A stretch of 64,000 nt of DNA from Anderseniella sp039978075. Lineage in GTDB: Bacteria; Pseudomonadota; Alphaproteobacteria; Rhizobiales; Aestuariivirgaceae. The stretch is from positions 326,253 through 390,252 of the forward strand of contig JBDWCA010000015.1 of assembly GCA_039978075.1 (NCBI GenBank), read 5' to 3'. The position numbers were made by a program, and so were the translations under genes. The notes beneath the pieces are model-generated. The model worked only from the letters and a program-made list of their open reading frames with translations. It ran no database searches and had not been told where the DNA came from. This document shows positions 33,388 through 42,265 of the stretch, one piece after another (positions within the stretch are counted from its first letter, which is position 1; each line of letters starts with the position of its first letter).

Positions 33388-34607
33388 TTGACGCCGGGCA
33401 TGGCGGCGCGCAGCAGGCGGCCAAGACGGACCGTGCCTTCCTCGATCTGATCATTGGACATGCTGGAATAACTCAGTCGAAGCGTGTTTTCATTACTGCC
33501 GTCGGCAAAGAACGGACGGCCCGGCACGAATGCAACCTTCTCGGTCTCAAGAGACCGGCTCAAAAGATCGGCCGCATCAATACCTTCCGGCACCGTGACC
33601 CAGATGAACATACCGCCTTCGGGCCGGGTCCAGGTCACGCCATCAGGCATGTGTTTTGCCAGTGCCGCAAGCATGCAGTCGCGACGTTCACGATAGACCG
33701 CATTGGACTTGGCGACCTGGGTGTCGAAACAGGCGCGGGCAACCTGGTTGATCGCCATCTGATTTATGGTTGCCGAATGCAGGTCTGCTGCCTGTTTCAT
33801 CATCACCAGCCGGTCGACGATATCGCGGCGCGCACACACCCATCCGACGCGCAAGCCGGGTGACAGTGTTTTGGAAAACGTGCCGCAATAGATGGTGCGG
33901 GCCTCATTGATGCTTCCGCAACGCTCGATTTCCAGCGCCTGGATTGGCGGGATCGTGTCCCCGTCGTAGCGCAGTTCCTGGTAGGCACCATCCTCGATGA
34001 CGGCAATGTCCAGCTCATCGCCAAGGTCCAGCGCCCGGTTGCGCTGCGCCAGGGTCAGGGTCTCCCCGGTCGGATTGACGAAATCAGACGACATGTAGGC
34101 AAACTTGATTTCACCTCCGGCGGCTTTCGCCTTGTCCGCAAAGTCGCTTGCAGACCGGTTTCCCAGCAGTGCGAGGCGGTCATAGGTCGGCTCATAGGGG
34201 TTGAAGGCCAGCAGCGCCCCCATATAGGTGGGCCACGTCACCAGGGCGGTATCACCCGGATTGAGGAACAGCTTGCCGAGATAATCCAGCGCCTGCTGAG
34301 ATCCCGACATAAGGACAATGTTCTCTAGCTCGCACGGGACACCAATCCGGCCCATGTACTGAACCAGCCATTCGCGCAGCGGCCCGTAGCCTTCGCTGGG
34401 AGCATATTGCAGGGCAGCCTGATGTTCTGGCCCTGACATGATGGCGTCAAAGGCTTCTCTGAACTCATCAGATGGAAACAGGTCAGGGTCTGGAATACCG
34501 CCGGCAAATGAAATGATGTCCGGACGGCCAAGCAGTTTCAGCAATTCGCGGATTTCAGAAGCGTGCATGCGTGAAGTACGTGACGCCAGTTTCAGTGTGT
34601 CGGTCAT
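33384..34607 (-). CDS. PLP-dependent class I/II aminotransferase (2-aminoadipate aminotransferase-like)
   Basis: This is a fold-type I aminotransferase of 407 residues. ISFAGGIPDPDLFPSDEF near residue 32, LQYAPSEGYGPLREW near 67 and SGSQQALDYLGKLFLNPGD near 103 match the LysN/2-aminoadipate and MocR-like aminotransferase group without a DNA-binding domain. The PLP lysine lies in YCGTFSKTLSPGLRVGW near 240, and the substrate-carboxylate Arg in LRLSYSSMS near the C-terminus. It is the first gene of a coupled set with GNAT and NUDIX genes. The amino acid substrate cannot be fixed. Confidence 0.88.
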   Translation of the reverse strand: MTDTLKLASRTSRMHASEIRELLKLLGRPDIISFAGGIPDPDLFPSDEFREAFDAIMSGPEHQAALQYAPSEGYGPLREWLVQYMGRIGVPCELENIVLMSGSQQALDYLGKLFLNPGDTALVTWPTYMGALLAFNPYEPTYDRLALLGNRSASDFADKAKAAGGEIKFAYMSSDFVNPTGETLTLAQRNRALDLGDELDIAVIEDGAYQELRYDGDTIPPIQALEIERCGSINEARTIYCGTFSKTLSPGLRVGWVCARRDIVDRLVMMKQAADLHSATINQMAINQVARACFDTQVAKSNAVYRERRDCMLAALAKHMPDGVTWTRPEGGMFIWVTVPEGIDAADLLSRSLETEKVAFVPGRPFFADGSNENTLRLSYSSMSNDQIEEGTVRLGRLLRAAMPGVK

Positions 34608-34713
34608 GACGGCCTCCGAATGGACAAGGTAGCGAGGATGCTGCGCCCATCGGAAATTTATGTCAATATTGCTGACCTATTATTTGAACATGACAGCGAT
34701 GCGCAAACCAAAA

Positions 34714-34739
34714 GGGGCCGCGGATGTTTCCGCAGCCCC
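34714..34739 (-). terminator. Rho-independent terminator downstream of ilvC
   Basis: On the minus strand an 11-bp G+C-rich stem (GGGGCTGCGGA/TCCGCGGCCCC, one G-T pair) with an AACA loop is followed by TTTT. It lies about 125 bases past the ilvC stop and probably ends the tetR-ilvC transcript. Confidence 0.88.
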
Positions 34740-34772
34740 GTATCGAACGTCGTGAGGTTGTTTGAAACCGGA

Positions 34773-34812
34773 TCAGTTCTTGTCTTTGTCGACCAGTTTG
34801 TTGGAGGAAATC
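34773..34812 (-). repeat. Duplicated 3' end of ilvC
   Basis: About 38 of 40 bases match the last 40 bases of ilvC at 34863. On the minus strand it still encodes ISSNKLVDKDKN and the stop codon. The two copies are 90 bases apart in direct orientation. A perfect 9-bp stem-loop (CCCGGATGG/CCATCCGGG, 34814-34835) lies between them, and an 11-bp inverted pair CGTGGATTTCG/CGAAATCCACG (34847 and 34896) spans the real stop. Confidence 0.85.
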
Positions 34813-34862
34813 ACCCGGATGGTTCCCCATCCGGGCCAGCAGATATCGTGGATTTCGCTAAC

Positions 34863-35882
34863 TCAGTTCTTGTCTTTGTCGACCAGCTTGTTGGACGAAA
34901 TCCACGGCATCATGGCGCGCAGTTTCTCGCCGACTTCCTCAATCTGGTGGGCATCGTGCATGCGCCGGGTTGCCTTGAAGCGCGCCTGACCGCCCTTGCA
35001 TTCCTGCATCCATTCAGAGGTAAAGCGGCCGGACTGGATGTCGTGCAGCACGCGCTTCATCTCTGCCTTGCTTTCCTCGTTGATGATGCGCGGACCAGAG
35101 ACATACTCACCCCACTCAGCCGTGTTGGAGATCGAATAATTCATGTTGGCAATGCCGCCTTCATAGATCAGGTCGACAATCAGCTTTACTTCGTGCAGGC
35201 ATTCGAAATACGCCATTTCAGGTGCGTAACCGGCTTCAACCAGTACTTCGAAACCGGCACGGATGAGCTCGACAAGGCCACCGCACAGCACAACCTGCTC
35301 ACCGAACAGGTCGGTTTCGCATTCTTCCTTGAAAGTTGTTTCGATGACGCCGGACCGGCCTCCGCCGACGCCGCAAGCATAGGACAGCGCCAGGTCATGG
35401 GCATTGGAAGATGCATCGTGATCGATGGCGATCAGACATGGCACGCCGCCGCCTTTGAGGAATTCACCACGTACCGTGTGGCCGGGGCCCTTGGGCGCAA
35501 TCATCACCACGTCGATGGTGTCCTTCGGTTCGATCAGTTTGAAGTGAACGTTCAGACCATGGGCAAATGCGATGGCCGCACCGTCCTTGATGTTGGCTTC
35601 AATATCGTCTTTCCAGATGTCGGCCTGAAGCTCATCAGGCGCTGCCATCATGATCAGGTCCGCCCAGGCTGCACCTTCGGCCACCGTCATCACCTTGACA
35701 CCATCTGCTTCTGCCTTCTTGGCGGTGGCAGAACCTGCCCGCAGGCCGGTTGCAATATCGGTGACACCGGAATCCTTCAGGTTGAGCGCATGAGCCCGGC
35801 CCTGACTGCCATAGCCGACGATCAGGACCTTCTTGCCCTTGATCAGGTTTACGTCTGCATCACGATCATAATAAACGCGCAT
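34863..35882 (-). CDS. ilvC: Ketol-acid reductoisomerase (class I)
   Basis: This enzyme isomerises and reduces acetolactate or acetohydroxybutyrate, the second step of valine and isoleucine synthesis. It is 339 residues, a normal class I length. The NADPH loop is VGYGSQGRAHALNLKDSG near residues 22-39. The catalytic domain contains MIAPKGPGHTVR (His107 region) and the metal ligands in GLVELIRAGFEVLVEAGYAPEMAYFECLHE (Asp/Glu near 190-230). AAAGGAAAA precedes the ATG. It lies 27 bases downstream of a TetR gene on the same strand. Its 3' end is duplicated just beyond the stop. Confidence 0.97.
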   Translation of the reverse strand: MRVYYDRDADVNLIKGKKVLIVGYGSQGRAHALNLKDSGVTDIATGLRAGSATAKKAEADGVKVMTVAEGAAWADLIMMAAPDELQADIWKDDIEANIKDGAAIAFAHGLNVHFKLIEPKDTIDVVMIAPKGPGHTVRGEFLKGGGVPCLIAIDHDASSNAHDLALSYACGVGGGRSGVIETTFKEECETDLFGEQVVLCGGLVELIRAGFEVLVEAGYAPEMAYFECLHEVKLIVDLIYEGGIANMNYSISNTAEWGEYVSGPRIINEESKAEMKRVLHDIQSGRFTSEWMQECKGGQARFKATRRMHDAHQIEEVGEKLRAMMPWISSNKLVDKDKN

Positions 35883-35909
35883 CGGAATTTTCCTTTCAAA
35901 GATTGCGTT

Positions 35910-36587
35910 TCATTGCGGGCGACCTGCCCGTGTTTCGTTTTCCGGCACGCCGTAAAGCGTGAGAAACTGTTGTGCGGCAAGCTCAGTGCCCTGTCTGATT
36001 GTCTGTTGGTCCGGCAGCGGTCTGTCGCCAAGCAGCGCGCGGATCTGGACGTCGCGCACCACCAATCCGAAGAAGGTGCAGAACGCCTCCTCGGTATCGT
36101 CAAAAGCCAGCAGCCCGGCATCGCGGGCCATCTCCAGTACCGGTTTTATCCGCTGACCGATTGCAAACCGGCCATTGTCCAGCACAATGCCACCGAGCCC
36201 GCTTTTGGCGGAACTGGTGTGAGAAATGGCCATGGCATTGAGCGCAATGGATACCTGCCCCGTCAGCACCGACAGCCAGCTCTCGGCAAAATCCGCCAGC
36301 CCCTGCTTCAGCGAGCGGTAATCGAGGTTTTGCCGGTCAAGCGACGGCAACCGCACCTTGGACGCCTGCCATTGCACCGTTGCGGTCAACAGCCCGTCAC
36401 GATCACCAAACCATTTGTACAGCGTCTCCTTGGAGCAACTTGCCTGGCGCGCCACCGAGGCCATAGTCAGGCCGTCACCCGCCTGCAGGATCAGCTCAAG
36501 TGCGGCATCGAGCACTTCACGCTGGCGCGGCGACAGTGCCTCGTCAACATCGTGCTGATCAACCTGTGTTGTTGCTGCAACCGCCAC
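35910..36587 (-). CDS. TetR-family transcriptional regulator upstream of ilvC
   Basis: This is a TetR-type regulator of 225 residues, starting at a GTG eight bases after GGAG. Helix-turn-helix residues are RQREVLDAALELILQAGDGLTMASV followed by ASCSKETLYKWFGDRDGLLTATV near residues 20-65. The C-terminal domain (GIVLDNGRFAIGQRIKPVLEMARDAGLL) is a TetR_C-like ligand domain. A palindrome lies just before the start, suggesting autoregulation. Because ilvC follows at 27 bases, the regulator may also set ilvC expression, which is unusual. The long reading upstream to 36653 is not supported. Confidence 0.85.
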   Translation of the reverse strand: MAVAATTQVDQHDVDEALSPRQREVLDAALELILQAGDGLTMASVARQASCSKETLYKWFGDRDGLLTATVQWQASKVRLPSLDRQNLDYRSLKQGLADFAESWLSVLTGQVSIALNAMAISHTSSAKSGLGGIVLDNGRFAIGQRIKPVLEMARDAGLLAFDDTEEAFCTFFGLVVRDVQIRALLGDRPLPDQQTIRQGTELAAQQFLTLYGVPENETRAGRPQ

Positions 36588-36608
36588 TATACTAACTCCA
36601 AACACACC

Positions 36609-36622
36609 GTACCGTACGGTAC
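36609..36622. promoter_or_regulatory. Putative TetR operator
   Basis: GTACCGTACGGTAC is a perfect 14-bp palindrome embedded in a wider array of CCGTAC/GTACGG half-sites (36607-36630). It is centred about 28 bases before the TetR start. This is the expected place and form of an autoregulatory TetR-family operator. Confidence 0.65.
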
Positions 36623-36677
36623 AGTACGGCGTATGTAGAAGTATACTTGCCAACTTGCAACAATTTTTTTGAGAGAA

Positions 36678-38462
36678 TTATCCGGCCATGGGCCATGTCC
36701 ACATGATTGCCGGCACTGCCAGCAGAACAACCAGTACTTCCATTACCAGCCCCATGCGGGCGTAATCGGTAAAGTGATATCCGCCAGGCCCCATCACCAG
36801 CGTATTGGACTGGTGTCCAATCGGCGTCAGGAAAGGTGCAGCGGCTCCCACAGCCACCGCCATCAGGAAAGCATCCGGGTTGGCGTCAAGCCCAATGGCG
36901 ACGCGAACGCCGATCGGTGCCATCAAGATCGCAGTGGTGGCATTCGGCACCATGTCCGACATCCACATGGACACAGTCATCAACAGTGCCAGCACCGCCC
37001 ATACCGGCATGGATCCGGCGTTTTCGATAATGGACCCGGCGATCAGATCAGTGCCACCGGTCGCATCCAGCGCCTGTCCGATCGGGATCATCGCTCCGAG
37101 CAGCACCAGCACCGGCCATTCCACACCGTCATAGATCTCGTTGATGGAGATGCACGAGCACAGGATCATCGCCACGCACGCGGTTACAAACGCCACCGGC
37201 ACTGACACCATCCCGCTGGATGCAGCCAGAATGGCGACAGCGAAGATGCCTGCCGGAAGCACGGCACGGGTACCACCATGCAGGGGCTGTAGCCCGCGTC
37301 TTTCGAGAACCATGCAGCCAAGCGATTCCAGCGCGACTTCCATCTGTTCCGCTTCTCCCTGCAGCAACAGCACATCGCCGGTGCGGAATTTGATGTTGCG
37401 CAATCGGGCAATGGGCCTTTCCCCTGCCCGCGACAACGCCAGCAGGTTGATGCCATACCGTGCATGCAGCCGGACGCCGCGCATGGACTTGCCTTCGAGC
37501 ATGGAGTTGGGCATTACGACCGCCTCGACGACCTGCACCGCTTCGGTTCTGAAACCGGCCGGTGCGGCTTCCGGTGTGCCGAGCTTTGCCAGTTTCTTGC
37601 CGTCAGCCAGCGGGTTGATCACTACTGGGTCACCTTCCAGGATCAGTGTATCCCTTGCCCGAAATTTTTCACGCGCCGCCGGTGCCTGGCGGCGCACGCC
37701 GTTGCGCACGATCGCCATGACCGTCACTTCGTTTTCGCATTCGGCTTCCAGGTCGCTGATCCGCTTGCCAACCAACGGTGAGCCTTCCGGCAGCGATGTC
37801 TCGAATGTGTAGCTTTCAACCCGGGTCATGGCGCTGGTCAGCTTCGGCGCAATGCGTGTCGGCAACAACCGCCATCCGATCAACGATACATAGATGACAC
37901 CGCCAATGCACACGACGAGCCCGACGGGTGCAAAGTCGAACATGGCGAAAGGCTGGCCGGTCAGGTCCTGCCGGAAGCTTGAAATAACGATATTGGGGGG
38001 CGTGCCGATCAGCGTGACCATGCCCCCAAGCAATGTGGCGAACGACAGCGGCATCAGCACCAGTGACGGTGACCGGCGGGCTTTGAGCGCATTGCGCAGC
38101 GTCACCGGCAACATCAGCGCAAGCGCGCCGACATTGTTCATGAAGCAGGACAGAAACGCTCCGAGCGCGCTGCCGGCGGCAACCTGTAATGTGGTTGACC
38201 TGCGGGTCGGCGCCAGAAACCGCACCAGATAGTCGACAAGGCCCGAATTCTGCAGGGTACGGGAAATGATCAGCACGGCGGCAACCGTTATCACGGCCGG
38301 ATGGGCAAACCCCTGGAACGCCCCTTCCGGTGGCACCACACCGCCATAGACGCCGGCCAGCAGCGCCATAACGGCAATAATGTCATAGCGCACCTTCCCC
38401 CACAGGAAGCACGCCATTGCAATCGCGATAATCCCAAAAACCGTCAGTTGTTCCAGTGTCAT
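36678..38462 (-). CDS. SLC13/DASS-family anion symporter with RCK_C (TrkA-C) domains
   Basis: This is a sodium/anion symporter-like membrane protein of 594 residues. About five helices precede residue 210, with the conserved GAFLSCFMNNVGALALMLPV and LIGTPPNIVISS (SNT-like) signature. Two TrkA-C regulatory domains follow at about 215-300 and 305-395 (KRISDLEAECENEVTVMAIVRNG; KSMRGVRLHARYGINLLALSRAGE). The second transporter half includes MVPNATTAILMAPIGV near 520. Members carry sulfate, dicarboxylates or other anions; the substrate is open. The ilvC operon promoter lies downstream. No operon partner is obvious. Confidence 0.88.
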   Translation of the reverse strand: MTLEQLTVFGIIAIAMACFLWGKVRYDIIAVMALLAGVYGGVVPPEGAFQGFAHPAVITVAAVLIISRTLQNSGLVDYLVRFLAPTRRSTTLQVAAGSALGAFLSCFMNNVGALALMLPVTLRNALKARRSPSLVLMPLSFATLLGGMVTLIGTPPNIVISSFRQDLTGQPFAMFDFAPVGLVVCIGGVIYVSLIGWRLLPTRIAPKLTSAMTRVESYTFETSLPEGSPLVGKRISDLEAECENEVTVMAIVRNGVRRQAPAAREKFRARDTLILEGDPVVINPLADGKKLAKLGTPEAAPAGFRTEAVQVVEAVVMPNSMLEGKSMRGVRLHARYGINLLALSRAGERPIARLRNIKFRTGDVLLLQGEAEQMEVALESLGCMVLERRGLQPLHGGTRAVLPAGIFAVAILAASSGMVSVPVAFVTACVAMILCSCISINEIYDGVEWPVLVLLGAMIPIGQALDATGGTDLIAGSIIENAGSMPVWAVLALLMTVSMWMSDMVPNATTAILMAPIGVRVAIGLDANPDAFLMAVAVGAAAPFLTPIGHQSNTLVMGPGGYHFTDYARMGLVMEVLVVLLAVPAIMWTWPMAG

Positions 38463-38695
38463 AAAAGCATAACCGCATCAGGTGCGCCGCCCGCACGAGA
38501 CAAAGGCTAACAGCCACATGCGGTCTTTGCCAATGGAGTGATGGCCGACACCAACAAGTATTCTGTCCCTATAACGTGCACCAATGTCAGGTCGAGTACA
38601 GATAAAGCACCAAAGAAATCACGGTAACACTGCCCGGATTTCAAATTCCCACGGCAGTATCCGCAGAAATCCTTCCACTACTTCAAGTGCAAGCG

Positions 38696-40363
38696 CTATC
38701 CCGCAGCTGCCTGGGCGCAGAAACACGACGCATTGACCGGCATGTCGGCACGGGCCATAGCAAGGTCCAGCCGCTGTTTGATCAACCGCAACTCGGATGT
38801 TTCTCCCTTTTGCAGCAGGCATTCATGCAGGCCCTGCAGGCTCCACACATTGTCAGGGTGGATTAACGCCCGGCTAAGATTGCCTCCCAGCCCAAGGTCC
38901 TCGCGATAGGTGGCTTCCGCCTCATCGATCCGGCCCTGCTCCAGCAGCAAGGCGCCAAGAGCATGACGCGATGGCTGAATCCATCCCCAGGGTTCGTCGT
39001 AAAGCAGCGCATCATCCAGCTCGACTGCACGGCGCAGATGGGCAAAAGCTGAATCATGATTTCCCTTCCGGTACTCTATCTCTCCATCCAGCATCTCAGT
39101 GGCAATTGCCAGCAGATCAACACAGGTGTTGGTATGCAGCAGACGACTGTCAGGAACCTTGTTTCTGGCAGCCAGAAACAGCGCCTTTTCCTTTTCCGCC
39201 TCTTCTACTTCGCCGAGTGCAGCGTGCGCCACGCCCTTGGAATAATGAATCGAAGCGATGGTCACGCAGAACAGTTCTCTGTCTTCCGGCAGATCCTGAT
39301 CAATAATCTCGCGCCATTTGCCGAAGCGGATGTAGACATGCTGTTTCATGGAGATGTAACTCTCGATGAAATCGGCCATTGGCGGCGATGGCAGGCGCAG
39401 CAACTCTTCCGGTGTTGTCTCAATCAATTCTTCGGCTGCGGCCAGCGCCGGTTCATACTGGCCGAGGAACATCGCCCCGTAGATTGCAAAATGATAATTG
39501 TGAAGGCGATATGCGGAGTAGAAATTCAACGCTCCGACCTTATCGTAGTATTTACGGTCCGCTGCAATGCCGCGCTGATTATCGACCAGCACGTTGTGGT
39601 AATGGCCACACTGGACGTCAATATGCGTCGGCATATGGATCAGATGTCCGGCATCCGGAACGAGTGTGCGCAACACATCGCCAGCCTTTAATGCCAGTTC
39701 CGGAAAAGGTGACATTTCCATCAGGTGGACATACAGGTGCAGAATACCAGGGTGACGCATGGCAGCGGTGTCTTCACGCATGGCGCGCTCGAGCACTTCG
39801 CGCGCTTCAGTCGTGCCGGCACCTTCAGCGACATCGCCGGTCTGCAAGTCCCACATCTTCCAGGGCGTGCGGTTCAGGATCGCCTCTACGAAGATTGTTG
39901 CAACTTCCAGGTCTTCGCGGTGCTTGCTGTAGGCCCTGCGCATCGCATCGGCGAAATCATCGTTCCAGGGTTCTTGTTCATCGATCGGCTCGCGCTGCGG
40001 ATAGCGTGCAGGCAACGCCTCGATGAGGGCACGCTCCGGCGCGGTTACCTGTTCGACCAGGTCCATGGCCGCCGCGGTCGCATCAAATGCAGTGGCCAGC
40101 GCCTGTGCCTTGCCGTCAGGATCGAAGTGATACCACTCCAGATTATAGTTGGGACCGACCGCATAGGCGATCCCCCAGTGCGCCATGGCACAATCTGCAT
40201 CATGTTCAAGTGCCTGCTTGAAACACTCAATCGCTTCTTCATGGTGGTATGCAAAAGTCCAGACCAAACCACGGTCAAACCATCGCTGAGCTTCCGGCGA
40301 CTTGGTGGTGACTTGCCGACTATAAACGTCAATATCGAAGTAAGACACGATCACGCCTCCCAT
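38696..40363 (-). CDS. Tetratricopeptide-repeat protein
   Basis: This 555-residue soluble protein is dominated by helical repeats. The first recognisable TPR is HHEEAIECFKQALEHDADCAMAHWGIAYAVGPN near residues 40-72, and further ones lie near 395-500 (GNHDSAFAHLRRAVELDDALLYDEP; GRIDEAEATYREDL). Central segments rich in His, Tyr and Trp (HIDVQCGHYHNVL, YRLHNYHFAIYG) are conserved in a group of bacterial TPR proteins of unknown function. Either the ATG at 40363 or the GTG at 40348, which has GGGAGG six bases upstream, may be the start. No partner is evident. Confidence 0.75.
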   Translation of the reverse strand: MGGVIVSYFDIDVYSRQVTTKSPEAQRWFDRGLVWTFAYHHEEAIECFKQALEHDADCAMAHWGIAYAVGPNYNLEWYHFDPDGKAQALATAFDATAAAMDLVEQVTAPERALIEALPARYPQREPIDEQEPWNDDFADAMRRAYSKHREDLEVATIFVEAILNRTPWKMWDLQTGDVAEGAGTTEAREVLERAMREDTAAMRHPGILHLYVHLMEMSPFPELALKAGDVLRTLVPDAGHLIHMPTHIDVQCGHYHNVLVDNQRGIAADRKYYDKVGALNFYSAYRLHNYHFAIYGAMFLGQYEPALAAAEELIETTPEELLRLPSPPMADFIESYISMKQHVYIRFGKWREIIDQDLPEDRELFCVTIASIHYSKGVAHAALGEVEEAEKEKALFLAARNKVPDSRLLHTNTCVDLLAIATEMLDGEIEYRKGNHDSAFAHLRRAVELDDALLYDEPWGWIQPSRHALGALLLEQGRIDEAEATYREDLGLGGNLSRALIHPDNVWSLQGLHECLLQKGETSELRLIKQRLDLAMARADMPVNASCFCAQAAAG

Positions 40364-40510
40364 GGAACGAGCGAATTCAATTAAATAGAAGGCTCAAGAT
40401 AGAGTCCACAGCGCCCCATAAAAGCATCGCAGTTGGCAACAAATCAGACCGATGAATGCTGTCGACGCGATCGCTGTACAAGCACAATTTTCAGGAATTG
40501 CTACTCCTGT

Positions 40511-41488
40511 CTATCTCGGGATATCCGAGCAAACCTGACACGTCTCCTCACATTGCGGGCAGGTGAATTTTCCAAGAAAATTCCGGAGTAGAAATTCAAG
40601 TTCGGGATTTTCAGCCTGCTGAGCAAGGGCAATCAACTTGTCAATTGCGGGTGTACTGTTCTGCTCCAGATCATGATACGGAAACACAAAACCGTCTGCG
40701 CGTTTTGGTTCACCATCCTGAAAGTCAAGTACAGAGTTTTCATTTCCGGGATCCAGGACTAACGCAGGTTGGCTTTTCACGCTGTAAAGTGCCATGCGAT
40801 CACCGAAAATGATGTAGTCGATACCCGCACCGCACTCACTGCAGGCAAAGTAGCCATCCTCTCCACTTTCAAGCAGACTTGCCAGCTTGATCAACTTCTC
40901 AGTTGCCGCAATACCACTTAACAGATACCTCGGAATGTATTCATCATCTGAGTGTTCATGGAACGTGCGTTCACACAATGATGCAATTTCGGGTAACAGG
41001 GCAACAAACGTGTCGCGTATGTCGGCAAATTTTCGCAACTCACCTTCACTGGGCGGCTCAAGGTCATCAATTTCGGCATATCTTTCAGTTAGCCGCTGAT
41101 CTGTCCGGTGGCTCAGCAGTGATCGATACGGATCACGAGTTTTCTCCCAGCTTTCCTGCGTGAGGGCCAGACCGTTCAGGCTGTCGTTTTCGGTAGGTTC
41201 TTGCTCCAGCTTCCTGAACGCACATAGGACGAAATATCCCAGAAAAACAGCAATATCCATGCGCTGCACCACATTGTTGTCGGGCAGCGCCATTCGCAGC
41301 AAATAAGGTGCAGCGGCGTAAGTTGCGCCATAGCATGTTTCCTGATGAATCAGATAATCATGCATCAGTTCCCTGGCATCATCTTCGTCCCAGTGCTCTG
41401 CAAGTGCTACAAGCCGAAATGGAATATCCTCGCCGAAACCATGCGCGCTGTTAAGCTTGCACCAAAGGGGATCTGAAAGTTCAAGCAT
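40511..41488 (-). CDS. Hypothetical protein with two C-terminal Cys pairs
   Basis: This is a 325-residue protein of no recognised family. The N-terminal half is helical and acidic (HWDEDDARELMHDYLIHQETCYGATYAAAPYLLRMAL). CSECG lies near residue 218, and the C-terminus carries CPQCEETCQVC, together suggesting zinc-ribbon knuckles. Its ATG overlaps the pdxJ stop by one base (TGATG), so it is translationally coupled as the last gene of the ilvB-pdxJ operon. The early pattern recalls immunity-type or sugar-modification hypothetical proteins, but no assignment is made. Confidence 0.6.
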   Translation of the reverse strand: MLELSDPLWCKLNSAHGFGEDIPFRLVALAEHWDEDDARELMHDYLIHQETCYGATYAAAPYLLRMALPDNNVVQRMDIAVFLGYFVLCAFRKLEQEPTENDSLNGLALTQESWEKTRDPYRSLLSHRTDQRLTERYAEIDDLEPPSEGELRKFADIRDTFVALLPEIASLCERTFHEHSDDEYIPRYLLSGIAATEKLIKLASLLESGEDGYFACSECGAGIDYIIFGDRMALYSVKSQPALVLDPGNENSVLDFQDGEPKRADGFVFPYHDLEQNSTPAIDKLIALAQQAENPELEFLLRNFLGKFTCPQCEETCQVCSDIPR

Positions 41489-42237
41489 CAGGCCGGGATG
41501 TCCTCACCGCACGCGGCCCGAAAGCGTGTTACTGCATCGCTCATACCGTACTCCAGAGCATCGGCCGTTAATCCGTGCCCGATAGAAACCTCGTCGATCC
41601 ACGGCGCACGGGCCAGCAGGGGCGGCAGATTGGCGACGGTGAGATCATGACCGGCATTCAGACCAAGCCCGGCTGATCGCGCCGTTTCGGCCGCAGCCTG
41701 CAGCTTGTCCAGTTCGCGCCCGGCTGCATCTTCGTCATCGAATGTGGCACCATAGGGTCCGGTGTAAAGCTCGGCCCGGTCCGCACCGGTTTCGGCTGCC
41801 ATGGCTATGGTATCTGCATCCGCATCGGCAAACAGCGATACCCGCATCCCCTCGCCCTTGATCCTGGCCACGATGGGTTTCAGAAAATTATGCTGAGCCC
41901 TGAAATCCCAGCCGTGATCGGAGGTCGCCTGCGTCGGATCATCTGGTACCAGGGTCACCTGATGAGGCCGCACCTCAAGTGCAATTTCCATAAGCCTGTC
42001 ATCGGGATAGCCCTCGATGTTAAATTCCGCATCGGGGTATTCCGCCACCAGATCCGCCAGCGGCTGGACGTCGGAGCGCCTGACGTGGCGCTCGTCAGGT
42101 CTTGGATGAACCGTAATCCCCCAGGCACCCGCTGCCAGCGCAATCCGCGACAGCCCCACGACCGACGGCCATGGCAGATCACGGCGGTTGCGCAACTGGG
42201 CGATGGCATTGACGTTTACTGACAGCTTGGTGGTCAT
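41488..42237 (-). CDS. pdxJ: Pyridoxine 5'-phosphate synthase
   Basis: This enzyme condenses 1-deoxy-xylulose 5-phosphate with 3-amino-1-hydroxyacetone phosphate in vitamin B6 synthesis. It is 249 residues, normal for the family, from the ATG at 42237. LSVNVNAIAQLRNRR at the N-terminus, GAWGITVHPRPDERHVR near 40, EFNIEGYPDD near 75, and AGLGLNAGHDLTVANL near 195 are signature stretches. The open frame continues to 42297, but only the internal ATG aligns with the family. It is in a leftward run with ilvB, ilvN and exporter genes. Confidence 0.95.
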   Translation of the reverse strand: MTTKLSVNVNAIAQLRNRRDLPWPSVVGLSRIALAAGAWGITVHPRPDERHVRRSDVQPLADLVAEYPDAEFNIEGYPDDRLMEIALEVRPHQVTLVPDDPTQATSDHGWDFRAQHNFLKPIVARIKGEGMRVSLFADADADTIAMAAETGADRAELYTGPYGATFDDEDAAGRELDKLQAAAETARSAGLGLNAGHDLTVANLPPLLARAPWIDEVSIGHGLTADALEYGMSDAVTRFRAACGEDIPA

Positions 42238-42265
42238 CTTACTCAACTCATCCGGACTCAACACA

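Noticed and set aside
34620..36638. A 672-codon open frame on the plus strand
   Set aside because: It is antisense to ilvC and the TetR gene, both unmistakable, and its product has no sensible composition or family.
39379..40384. Plus-strand frames of over 200 codons opposite the TPR gene
   Set aside because: They are antisense shadows caused by G+C-biased codon use; the minus-strand TPR repeats are clear.
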